Source: Cryptomeria japonica (taxonomy: Eukaryota; Streptophyta; Pinopsida; Cupressales; Cupressaceae). From it: 64,000 bases of DNA. Below, one piece after another: positions 13,100-24,089 of this stretch (position 1 is the stretch's first letter; every line of letters starts with the position of its first letter). The stretch is taken from contig NC_081411.1 in the NCBI RefSeq assembly GCF_030272615.1, forward strand, positions 838,666,136 through 838,730,135. Direction: 5' to 3'. Both the position numbers and the translations under genes were made by a program. Under the pieces are notes generated by a model that searched no databases, was not told the origin of the DNA, and saw only the letters and a list, made by a program, of their open reading frames with translations.

Positions 13100-13497
13100 T
13101 TGATGCTTTTTGGAATTAGTCTAATATGTATTATCAAATATATTATTCATTTCGGCACTGATGTGGGGATGCTAGTTCTCAGGGGGAGTAGCTATCTTTT
13201 TGTTTCAGTGGTTTATGTTTTTTCTTTGATATTTTTGTCAGATATATGGAAATGATGTCAAAGTGGGATAGATATTGATGTGAAAAACTTAAGTGTTGTA
13301 TACATTAGGGAGAGAGATATATGTGTAATTCGGATCTTTACAAAGATATTATTCAAAGGGGTAGTTTGGTCTTTGTTTCAAAACTTCATTGCTAAATATT
13401 TGAGTTGGATATTGTTGGTTGTCTTCCATTGGGGGAGATTTGTTTGGCATTTCTTGATACTTAGATTTTTTTCACATCTAGTGTTGCCATCAATGCC

Positions 13498-13509
13498 AAA
13501 GGGGGAGAT
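13498..13509 (+). promoter_or_regulatory. Polypurine tract of Ty1/copia element
   Basis: AAAGGGGGAGAT lies immediately before the 3' LTR, the usual plus-strand primer position. Confidence 0.9.
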
Positions 13510-14728
13510 TGTTGGCCATTTGGAGGAATTGATTATGTGTTGCATTGATGTCAACACTAGCTGTTTTGGATGCTTTACCAGCACCCTTTTGGTCCTGATA
13601 GGTTGTGTGGTTTCTGGTTGGTTTGGATCCGGCATGATCCGGTATGTTTTGGTTATGGAATTGGCTTATTCATGCTACTCATATTTATATTCAGTCAGTT
13701 GGTTTTAATCTGGTGATCGGATGCTATCTTGTTTACTTGGAAGCTTTATTTGTGGTTCAGACGAGGGTTTCACCGACAGAGCTTTGTTGAAGATCTTTGA
13801 TGATATGCATAAGTGGTGTTGTTGTATCTTCTGGTGGAGATTCAGGATGCTGATGGTGATCATGTTTGAGACTTGGTAGATTGGGATCATTGCTTTAGTG
13901 TGTGGACCTATATTGGGTCCCAGTGTTATCTAGGTTATGGACTGACTTAATATAACATGTTGGTTAGACCTCTCGATGTGTTTTCAGGATGTCTTATGAG
14001 TTGGATATTATTTGTTTGGTCTAAGACCGACATGTTTTGTAATTATGTAATTGGTTTATTATCTAGTGGTCGACTTGATTGTTTATGGTCGAGGGTTTGC
14101 ATATATATGATGTAAGATCTCATTGTAGATCATCATGGTCATAGGAAAGGGATATAGATATGTAATGTGTGAATAATGTAATATCATTCAGGCAAAGGAT
14201 TTGGTCGATCATTAGAGATCGAGTTGGGTTTGTAAGAGGATTTATTCCTCTGGTATTGAGCTTAATCGGAACTATACTCAGGCATAGGAGATGCTATCTT
14301 TCCAATTCATTCATTTCTCTAGATTGTAGTCTAGATTTATATGTAGTCAGTGAGACTCCTTTTGTGACAAGTAGTGTGCTCTAGGCTATTGGCCTTCCTA
14401 CAAGTGTAGGCCCGTCAATTGCAATTTACATACTTACTGCAAAAGTATTATCTGACTATGGGTAGACTTCTCACCATGGTTTTTCCCTTTACCAAGTTTT
14501 CCATGTATAAATCTTGGTGTCATGTGGATGGTGTTTATTCTCTAATTATTTTTATGCTTAATTGGTTTATCTATTATTTGAGTATTTGGTTTAAGAATTT
14601 TGATATTAATGTTTTGGGTTCTTGTATTAAAGTTTTAATTGCTAAATGTTCTGGTAATCTATTACAACTGATTCACCCCACCCCCCCCCCCCTCTCAGTT
14701 GTGTTCCAGTTATTTGAACTATCTAACA
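13510..14728 (+). repeat. 3' LTR of Ty1/copia element
   Basis: Starts TGTTGGCCATTTGG right after the PPT and ends ATCTAACA. It matches 7603-8818 with many substitutions. It contains a run of C (about 14676-14692) just before its end. Confidence 0.92.
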
Positions 14729-17193
14729 TAATTGATGTCAACTAGTATAATAGGTTACTAGTATATCTTGTCACCTGGAAAGAAAGAGGATGCCAACCAG
14801 CATTGTGGTCATCGGGGTCACTGGTACATAAGTTAGTTTTGACTTGTGTTGAAGACATAAGTATTGGAGACCGGTACGGTATGACAACCAGTAAGTGATA
14901 TGTTGGTAGTGCGTTGTTGCCAATTAGAAAACATATGATCAGTGAGCAAGTAGGGTGAGCTAATGGAGAAAATGCATGCAATTGGTATGCAGTTGGATGT
15001 CAATCAGCAGGACTCCCACCAGATGAAGAGGTTATCATAGGATGTTGATATGACTAACAGATTTTGGACTACATCAAGTTAGTAAGGTAGACAAAGGGGA
15101 TGTCTACCAAGTTATATGCCAGATTGATGATATATCTACTCAATGACAACAATGTCATATCAATACAATGTCAGAAGCAAATGATAAGGATCCACTCCCA
15201 CTGGTAACTGGAGCTTATCTCCCAATATGCATGGAATGCATCATAATCTTATGATATAAGACAAAAAAGTAGAAGGTAGGTGATTGAAGTCTCACACTGG
15301 ATGTATCGATTAAATACAAGAATGCCTTAGGTGTGTGAAAATAGAGATATGCACCGGATCAGCTAGATTTGGACAGTTAAGCCACTAGGATAGAGAAGGA
15401 AGAGTAAAGAAGTGATGGGTTTGTCACTTTGATAAACCAGTTAAGATGTTGTTTAAGCTGATGAAGATGAAGGTAAAGTTCAATAGCTTTAGACATGGAC
15501 TCATGTCAGAATGTAGATGGAGATGGTTGAAGATTGATGACATGGTGTCATCAAGGTGGTTATTGGTAAGTATGTCCACCAGTAAAGATGACAAAGTGAC
15601 AAGTGAAGAGCTATTGTCTCATGAAGATGAGCATGTTTTGGTTTGGCAAGTGAAGTGACTCGGTTAACGTGTTCCACCGGAAAAATAGAAAGTGTAGGTT
15701 TGAAGGTTGACTGGTTAGGGTATAACCGATAGGGTTAGTGAACCAGTAGGTGAACACTGGTAGTATGTTGGTTAGTGGCTAAGCCTAAACTGACACAGTG
15801 GCCTGAGCAATGGTGGATGTCGATGATGATGACACGTAGGACATAGGTTTCATGCATGTTGTGGTTTGTAAAGTGTGATTCGGTGATGTTGTTGCTGACT
15901 GAGTCTATATTTATGGTTGACCCCAAAAATCACGGGTGAGTTGTAGAGGTTTGCAGCTTGAGATCAAATGAACAAAGAAGATCTAGGATGCACTAATCGA
16001 GAAGATCAGAGTAGGTAAAGGAAACCACATCATGCATGATAAATGACAAAACACAAGGCTGTCATATCAGGATGCTAATTGCCAAAAATAGAAGACATGT
16101 ACTAGAAGGAATGATGTTGGCGGTGATGTACAGACAATCATCTCTGAGGCATGATCCAATCTGATTGGATATGATATGCCTCATGTTTGATGAAGGAACC
16201 CTAGCATGCCAAAGGTTTGAATGTTCATTTTAGTGGGAATGCAGAAGTATAAATATACAGTTCGAAGACCAGATCTGTTGCTATTGAATGAAAGAGTGAC
16301 ACTAGTGAAGTGAGTGCAATTAGAGTGTTAGTCAGTCAAAGAGTTCATCGACAATCATAGAGGTGATTGATTGCTTGAGAGAGAACTGATAAGAAGAGTT
16401 CAATCGAAAAGGTTAAGACAACCAGTAGACTATCATTAAGCTTGATAGTGGGGTGATCTGGTAGTGTTCCAACTAGTAAGAAGGCATCAGAGAGGGAAGT
16501 AGTGCAGTGTGAGTGGTTGAGGAGATCAGTAAGCCAAAGAACAATTCAGGGTTTAACCGACAAGATGAGAATCGATAGTGATTAGAGTGAACAGAATCGA
16601 CAGAGAGAAGAGTACTGGTGGTGGCAAGTAGCAATGTGTTCGAGTGAGCAGAGAACCGGTAGAGAGAAGAGGTAGAGGTTGAACTAGTAAGGTTGCAACA
16701 AAGAGGAAAGAAGAATAGAGAACAAGTTAACTAGAGCCTAGAGTAGGTCTAAACTGGAAGAGAGATTGCAGAGGTTACAAAATTCATTTGTAACTGGGAG
16801 ACTTTGTAATCACTGAGTTGGAGCTTGGTGTAGGGGTTGGTACTCCTTAGGTTTGTGCCCTAAAATCAAGGGTTGGTTCTCCTTGGGTTGGAACCCTAAA
16901 TCAAGGGTTGGTGCCCTAAATACTGTAACCATGTTTATTGTGAGGCTATATTAGAGCAGTAGACTCCAACAACATTTCTCACTGAGGTTTTTCCCATGTT
17001 GGGTTTTCCTCATACATCTGATGTTATGTGATGTATATTTTGTGTGTGCTTGCATCTTGATATCCTCCCCTATCTCACCAGTATGTTTATTTTGTGTTAG
17101 ACCTACTATTTGGTACACACACTTAGAAATAAAAGGTTAAAGTTTGGAAACCACTGATTCACCCCCCCTCTTAGTGGCATCTTGTGGTCTACA
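14729..17193 (+). repeat. Right part of the interrupted copia-type LTR
   Basis: A 2.46-kb stretch with no convincing gene that ends like a copia LTR: CTGATTCACCCCCCC at 17154-17168, then GTGGTCTACA. It contains a GTTGGGTTTTCCTCAT landmark at 17000-17015, like the other copia LTRs here. Small frames at 15446 and 15735 look random. Confidence 0.55.
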
Positions 17194-18380
17194 CGCATAG
17201 GTATTGTAACTAGGAAATTGGAGTAAAGAATCAAAGCATAAATATTAGGTAACTACAAACCTAAAATCCAATGAAATCCAATCCTAGTTCAATCAATAGA
17301 AGAATGGAAAATAAAAACTGCAAAACTGCAAACCATCAAAAACATAGATGTCTCCTCCATTGACCTCCATTGTTCTCCTTTCTCCTTGAAATTTGATGTG
17401 GATATCACCTACAAACACAAGTGTACTGAAAGCAAGATAACAACAAAATGATAGAAAAGTGATTTTGATAGCATAAGGATACTCAAAATGTGGTTAAAAT
17501 TGAATAAGAAAAGAGTCCAATTTATAGAAAAATTAGGCATTGATTGGATGGCTAAGATTGAAAATATTTTTGGTTAGATGGATGGACTTGATTGAGTGCA
17601 CAACAAACTTGTCACTCAGGGAAGGATGATGATAGAAGAAAGCAAATGGGAAGATATTATGAGAATAAATAATAAAATCTTTAATTATCTTCTCTTAAAT
17701 ACCGAATTATCAAGTTGAAAATATCGGGAAGATTTTAATAATTAAAAATTATTAAATATCTTCATTCGAAAAGATAAATAGAAGAATTAAAAATACATAA
17801 ATTATCCTCTCACAAAAAGTAGATTTTTGAAGATGCATACCTCATTTTTTGATTTAAAAATTAAGATTAATGAGATATTGCCAAATAGATTGATTTTTGA
17901 AAATCAAGGGAAGATATTAGTTTCCAAATTTGCAAATTATGAGAATTTATGAGAAGATTTAATAATTAAAAATTATTAAGTATCTCCACATAAGAGTATA
18001 AAATGGAAGAATAAAAATTTGAGAAAAGCAGGAAATAAAGATAAATTAATAAATTTTATTTATTAATTCATCTTTATTTTGGAGGAAGATAAATATGAAA
18101 TTTAATAGAAAATGATTTATTAATTTATCACTTCATATTTATGAATTAGTTAATTAAATAAAATGAATTTATTTAACTAGCAGTCACACTTTGGTGTGCA
18201 ATGGGTATGCCAAAAAGGTGTGGAAGGTCAATTAGAGAATTTTTTTGTGTATTTTGCATACATTTGCTCAATGTGTAAGTTCAATTGGTACGCCATTTAA
18301 AATTTATGTTGTTTGTGGAACCAAGGTCCCAATAAAGATTTGATAGCTTAAAATAAACTTTGCATTTAGTTATAGGGATC
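17194..18380. other. AT-rich spacer
   Basis: No gene recognised. The sequence becomes progressively richer in A and T. Read on the minus strand across the removed LTR, the first bases give NTYAY joining RQMAFG of the gypsy RT at 7500, so this stretch may be the other half of that insertion site. RT motifs are lost further in. Confidence 0.45.
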
Positions 18381-18389
18381 CAAAAATGA

Positions 18390-19090
18390 GTTAGAAAAGA
18401 AAGATAGATATATAGATAGAGAGGGAGAGGAAGAGATGGGAAGATAAAGCTAGAGGGCAAGAGAGAGATAAAGGAGGCAATAGAGAGAAGAAGAGAGAGG
18501 GAGGAGAGATAGAGATAGAGATAGAGATAGAGATAGAGATAGAGAGGGAGAGGGAGAAATAAGGAGTGTATTTGAAAGTGTGAGAGATATTGAGATAGAG
18601 ATGGGAAGATAAAGCTAGAGGGAGCAAGAGAGAGAGATACATGAGGCAATAGAGAGAAGAAGAGAGAGGGAGGAGAGATAGAGATAGAGATAGAGATAGA
18701 GATAGAGAGGGAGAGGGAGAGGGAGAAATAAGGAGTGTATTTGAAAGTGTGAGAGATATTGAGATAGAGATGGGGAGGACTAATAAGGAGTGTGTGAATA
18801 ATATTTAGAGAGATAGATAGATAGAGGATAGACAAATAAAGAGATATAGAAAGAGGGAGTAGCACAAAGAGGAGAGAGAGCGAGAGGTATAGATAGGGAG
18901 AGATAAGGATAGAAAGAGGGAGTGATAGAGATAGGTAGAGAGACACGGAGAGAGATACACGAAGAAGTAAGGAGATAAAGGTAGGGGAGAGAGATAGAGA
19001 GACATAGAGAGAAAAATATGGAGATGGAGAGAGAGAGAGACAGAGAGAAAGAGGGAGAGGGCAAATACAAAGATAGAGAGTGATGGAGAG
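18390..19090. repeat. GA-rich satellite with an internal 165-bp tandem duplication
   Basis: Almost pure purine on the plus strand, built from GAGA, GATA and GGGA words such as (AGAGAT)n at 18508-18545 and 18676-18706. A unit starting GAGATGGGAAGATAAAGC at 18433 recurs at 18598 (period 165 bp), and a third partial start is at 18767. The shared unit includes the non-repetitive word GGAGTGTATTTGAAAGTGTG. The Ser/Leu-rich minus-strand frames across it are by-products of the repeat. Confidence 0.92.
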
Positions 19091-20500
19091 ATAAATTAAA
19101 AGAAAAACTCAAAATATAATTGTTATACAATAAATTAAAATTTTAATAAGATAGATAATTATAAATTAAATACTCTAAAATTACTTTTAATTATTATTTG
19201 TAATTTTGTAAAGGACATAAATACTTAAAAATAAATTTCAACTTAAATGTAAAATTAAAATTAAAATAGAATAAACTAAATGCAAAGTCCAAATATACGA
19301 AAATCCAATAATTAATAAAAATAATAATTTAATTTTTTTATAATAAATATTTTAAATTAAATAATAATAAAACTATATATATTTTAATTTACTAGATCTA
19401 AAATATTAATAAAACATGTACCTAAAAAATATAAACATTGTTAACATTAATTGAATCACAATCCAAATCCTAACCTTAAGATTTATCATATCTTTAATGA
19501 TGCATAATGTAGTTAGTTAAGGTATGTTCTAGACATTGTATTGTGTCTAATAACTTAACTATAATTATGGTTTTTTCTTTTTAATTTGGTTGTGTGTGCA
19601 CCTTTGACTAGAACTAAACCATAATTAAGTATTATAAGGGTTATGGTTCGGATTATTATAAATTTGGCATTAATAATAAATATTTTAAGTACAAATCACA
19701 ATAATGTGGGATTAAGTATTATTGGATCTAAAATTATTAATCAAATCACCACAATATTTTTAACCTTACAATTAATTTTAAAATTATAATACATTGTGAT
19801 TTTTAAAATTCATAAACATTTATTATCTAATACAAATAAATTAAATTAAACTAAATTTATATCAAAAAATAAATCAACAACGACTAATTATGATTTTGGA
19901 ATAAGTCAAAGATTAAAATCTAGATTAAAATCTAATTTTCAATTCTAATTTAATCTTTTTTGCATCTAAATCATTTCATATTAGAAATTTTACATGATTA
20001 GTAAATTAAATAATATTAAATATATCAAATACTAAATAGATATTTATTAACTAAAAAACATTCTATTTTATTTAAAAAATCACTTTTAACAAGAAAATCA
20101 ATTTCAAATAAAAAAGAATTTATGTATCTAATTATAAAAAATATAGTATTTTATCAAATTATATTGTTTTTTAACAAAAATCTAAGATTTAATATATTAG
20201 GCAAGATCAAATAAAATTCTATGTTGCTTTTCCATCTAGTGGTTGTAAACGTTTCAATCGTCTTGCAAGCCTCTAAGATGATATCAACCATGGATCGTCC
20301 AATTGAGCTTGTAAAGCTCACATAGGGAACGCCTTCGGCGTAATTAATGGATAAAGGGGACAAATAAATAAATTATGAATTTATTTATTTAGGACTTAGA
20401 AGATTTGTTAGTAAAAGGGGGGTTTAATTAATTAATTAAACCTAAGAGGCACTATGCGCATGATATATTAAAAAAATAGGAGACATAGGTGTTGACCATT
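19091..20500. other. Very AT-rich spacer
   Basis: Long A and T runs without a supportable gene. A 69-residue minus-strand frame at 20154-20363 (including RSMVDIILEACKTIE) lies in the only GC-balanced patch (20220-20345). I do not recognise it, and its length and context do not support calling a gene. Confidence 0.55.
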
Positions 20501-21640
20501 TTTTAATGTCTTCATTTTGCCCCTCTTTGAGACAATGTGATTTTGAGCATTGTTTCAAAGAATAATTAAAATGATCATTCCTCAATAGATCGAGAGATGG
20601 AGGTGGGATGCCCCCTCAAGAGATTGTTTATGCATGAAAGAAATGAATAATCCCTTGAAGGAGAGAAGAAATGTTAGAAAGAGAAAATATGATGAAAGAG
20701 ACAAATGTTAATAAGAGGGGAAGAATGTTAATAGAGTGTAGAAAAAGAGTTGATTGATACCAAATGAATAAATTCTCTATTGATCAAATAGGATAGAGAG
20801 CATGATAATGATTGATTTAATGATTAGATGGAATGATTGATGGGATAGAAGAAATGCAAGTGAGAAGTGAAGAATGATTAATGTGATGAAATATTGCTTT
20901 CACAAATGCAAATAGTAGGTGAGAACCTTTATTTGATATGGAAAAACAGATGCGGTGCACCATGGCAATGACGACTAGGGTGATAATGCAATCCCTTTGT
21001 GTAAAACATACATGTTGAAGACAAGGAATGGTTCAACCATCCTAAGACATTATGTGTGTTTACCCCAAAATGTTATGAAACACTCCACAAACAAAAAACA
21101 AAAACAAGAAAAGACCAATAGCCATCTTGGCCACTCTAGTTCACTTAGTAACATCATCGAGTAGAATAGGAACATGATCAAAGATAAATCAGTGACAAAT
21201 AAGATTCATAAATTCAAACAAGTTAAACAACAGTTCTTATCTTGTTGTCAAAATTGATAATGTTTATTTGATGAAAGGATGATCATACTATCTAGTTTCA
21301 GGGAATGCAGTACCCCATCTAAGATAAGACACAGTCTAGTTTTGAGTATACCACACCCTGTATAAGACCCATGATAATGTTGACAAAGGACCAATGATAT
21401 TGATGTTTATTGATTGATACGACAATTGAATCAGTTTGAATGCTTGGTTGCTTGAATAGTTCATCTATTGATATCTGATTTTTTTTAATTGCAATGTTCT
21501 ACTGTGTTTATGTTGGATGTCTGCTCAAATGTATGTCTATGTACAAAGGGGATAGTTTTTTGATGAAATAAAAATGATTGTTTTTCGATTTTGATGTTTT
21601 CCAAATTTTTGGGGTTTTTTGAACTTTTTGATTTTTTTGT
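20501..21640. other. Unassigned repeat-like region
   Basis: No recognisable protein on either strand. Short GATGAAAG/ATGATTGAT-like words recur throughout. It may be the untranslated part of a minus-strand non-autonomous element resembling 53530-57730, but I could not align the two by eye. Confidence 0.35.
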
Positions 21641-21648
21641 GTTTTGTT

Positions 21649-21805
21649 TAGGACATTTTATGAATGTTTTTGGATTTTTTTCAGGACGCTTTTTGAATTT
21701 TTTTGTAATTATTTCAGGACATTTTGCAATTTTTTTGTCATTCTTTCAGGACATTTTTTATTTTTTGGATTTTTTCAAGACTTTATTTGATTTTTAGGGA
21801 TTTTT
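21649..21805. repeat. 33-bp T-rich tandem repeat
   Basis: Five units begin with TAGGAC/CAGGAC/CAAGAC at 21649, 21682, 21715, 21747 and 21776 (spacing 33, 33, 32, 29), each followed by an ATTTT-rich tail. Because the period is near a multiple of three, it produces a Phe-rich plus-strand frame (21591-21797) that is unlikely to be a real gene. Confidence 0.85.
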
Positions 21806-22176
21806 TATAATTTTGTTCCTAGTGTCTAGCAAGGCAAGTAATATGATGAATGGATAAATAAGCTTGTTAAATTGTTGGTGGATAAAGTGAGGACAAATGC
21901 TATTTATTATGAATACAAAGTGAATTCAATGTCTAAGGGCTACCACACAATGGTATTAGTGATTGGATATGACAATATAAAGCAATGATATGTCATGAGG
22001 GAAGAGGTTTTTGAAACTATGTTTTGCATTTTATACCCTTACATCGAATTAAGATCAAGGGATGGAAAAGAGTGTATGGACAATGATAAGATATAAATAG
22101 GGTAAGCAAGATCAAAAATGTATAAAGGATATGGATTGAAGGTTGTGATTGATGGAATGATAAAAGAATAAGTATC
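21806..22176. other. Unassigned spacer left of a solo LTR
   Basis: No gene. The same style of text (GATGGAATGATAAAAG and similar) continues at 28515-28722 beyond the inserted LTR, so the two pieces were probably contiguous. Confidence 0.45.
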
Positions 22177-23405
22177 TGGTAGAATAGTGAGGGGGGGGCG
22201 TGAATCAGTATACTGAAAAACTGATACAAAGTTCCCAAACTCAAATTCAATCACACAAAGTAAACATATCACAGTCAAGATCAATATTCATAAGAATACT
22301 TAACATCAACCGGTTTGACTATTATGACAACTTAATAGTAAACAACTTCAATCTTGTAAACATTAACAATGCTTAATCATATCTCAACATATTCATCTCT
22401 CAATGCTTCTAGTTATCATGCCTTATCAGAAGTTAATCAAATCAACAAATAAGATCATAACCACAAAAACATTCACCACTTGACACAAATGTTTATACAT
22501 GGAAAACCCAAATAGGTAAAAACCATGGTCAGATGAGACTCACCATGATAGCTATATGAACTCTTCTGAAGTTCACCCTGTTAGGAGCCAAGCCTATTAA
22601 AGCTTTACAATAAGTCTTGTTAAGATCTAATTCCGGTTAGGAATCACCTAGCTAAGGGATTTAAAAAATATGCCTTGATAAAAAAACCAATACCCTATTA
22701 GGAGTAACCTCGTTGGAGGATTTAAGAATCCAAGCTAGTGGACCACCTTGTTAGAGGATTTAATAAGTAACCAAGCTTGTTAGAGCTTACCCAGTTAAGG
22801 GATTTCACTTCTGCTATAATTTTTAGAAAGCAATAGGTTTTCTTGATCTATTTGAATAGCACTACATTTGCTTGATCAAATCCTTTTAAGCTTCAATCTG
22901 CCTTTACTCAAAACGTAGATCCATTCACCAGTTAGGCAACTACACACTCAATAGGCTTCTACCAATCTTGCCAACAACTTTTACAAACAACTTCATTGAC
23001 CTTAAATAAAAATCAATTAGGTCGGTAACACAACAAAAACCTAATTCTCATCATTGAGATTACAAACAAGTCAATACAATCTTTACCATTATAAATCATA
23101 ATAATCTCTTCACATTCTTCAAGAAAATTCCAACCACTCCATGATCACCGCTTCATCAGAATTTGTAACTCATCACGCACTATGCATTAGATGAAATTCA
23201 CTTTTCTCCTTGCCTAGACAAAAAACAAATGAACCAAAATAATCTGAACTCGTCCTCATACAATTATCACACATGTCTCCATCATTACTGCTCATCATAT
23301 AATAAACAAACAAACTTGATTGGTTAGGGTTTACAACATCTTCCACAAAGCTCTTCCTATCGGTTACTAGCCAATATCAAAAATAACAATATCCGCAATA
23401 ACATG

Positions 23406-23410
23406 AATAC
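23406..23410. other. Target site duplication AATAC (left)
   Basis: AATAC here and at 28443-28447 flank the non-autonomous copia element exactly, fixing both LTR ends. Confidence 0.92.
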
Positions 23411-23866
23411 TGTGAGATTTTGCCAAGATCAAGAGCTCAATGAAATGTACAAAATAGAGGCATAATATGGGACAAGAATAAACTGTATTCTCATCAATAG
23501 AAAATGATCAATAATCAAATTACATAGCTACATACAATGTAGATGAGCTTGCTTATATAGGCAAGGCTAGGGATATGTGAGCACACAAACATAATATGTG
23601 GCTCAATAAGAAACAAGGGTAGGTAGGAGAAATAATATAATAGTCCACATGAGGTGGATCACCCACTGAATGTGGAGTGTAACAACAAGAGTGGAGTGTA
23701 ACAACAAGATCAACACCATAAAAGATGGAATTTCTCCTACACACACTATCCCAATGTGGCACAAACACCCAAGTGTCTCATACCCAAACTACTATGAAAT
23801 GCATTATCCTAAGTAAACTTAAGTAAGTGTAATAATATCCATGATGAATAATTATTTACACCAACA
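23411..23866 (-). repeat. 3' LTR of the non-autonomous copia element
   Basis: 456 bp, plus-strand ends TGTGAGATTT and CACCAACA. It pairs with 27966-28442 and is adjacent to the PPT. Confidence 0.93.
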
Positions 23867-23876
23867 CCCCCCCTTA
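23867..23876 (-). promoter_or_regulatory. Polypurine tract of the non-autonomous copia element
   Basis: The plus strand reads CCCCCCCTTAA directly after the LTR; on the minus strand this is TTAAGGGGGGG abutting the 3' LTR. Confidence 0.85.
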
Positions 23877-24089
23877 AGTGCAACTTAGGGGAATGCACTT
23901 TAAGTCTACAATGCAACTAAGCAATGCAAGATGGGTCCCGACTACGAGGCCATGTTAGGTACCCATGTACAAATGCAAATGCATGCAAACCAATGCAATG
24001 AAATCTCTCACAAAGTGGGGAAAGAGAGAAAAACCCAATGGGAAAAAACCCTCCCCCAAAAGAGAGATGAAAAACATACAAGAGAACTC

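Larger units (their letters stand above)
7603..14728 (+). mobile_element. Full-length, inactive Ty1/copia LTR retrotransposon
   Basis: Two LTRs, both TGTTGGCC...TCTAACA (7603-8818 and 13510-14728), flank an internal region with an initiator-Met PBS, gag with a CCHC knuckle, aspartic protease, integrase, RT and RNase H in copia order, then a polypurine tract. The LTRs differ at many scattered positions and the polyprotein carries many stops and frameshifts, so the insertion is old. It lies inside a longer copia-type LTR. The flanks TAATGG and TAATTG agree at five of six bases but are not a clean 5-bp duplication. Confidence 0.93.
7506..17193 (+). mobile_element. Copia-type LTR (probable solo LTR), split by a later insertion
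   Basis: The left piece 7506-7602 begins TGTTGGCATT. The right piece 14729-17193 ends in TCTACA after a CTGATTCACCCCCCCTC block typical of the copia LTR ends in this window. The flanks are TGCAT (7501-7505) and CGCAT (17194-17198), a 5-bp target duplication differing by one C-to-T change. Without the inserted element the LTR would be about 2.56 kb. It interrupts the gypsy RT remnant on its left. No coding region is seen in the right piece, which contains many ACCGGT/CCAGT-like words. A short non-autonomous element rather than a true solo LTR is possible. Confidence 0.6.

Noticed and set aside
18281-19130. Long Ser/Leu-rich minus-strand frames over the GA tract
   Set aside because: They are translations of a simple purine repeat with no start context or domain.
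20154-20363. 69-codon minus-strand frame in a GC-balanced patch
   Set aside because: Short, unrecognised and without flanking gene structure; kept only as a remark in the spacer entry.
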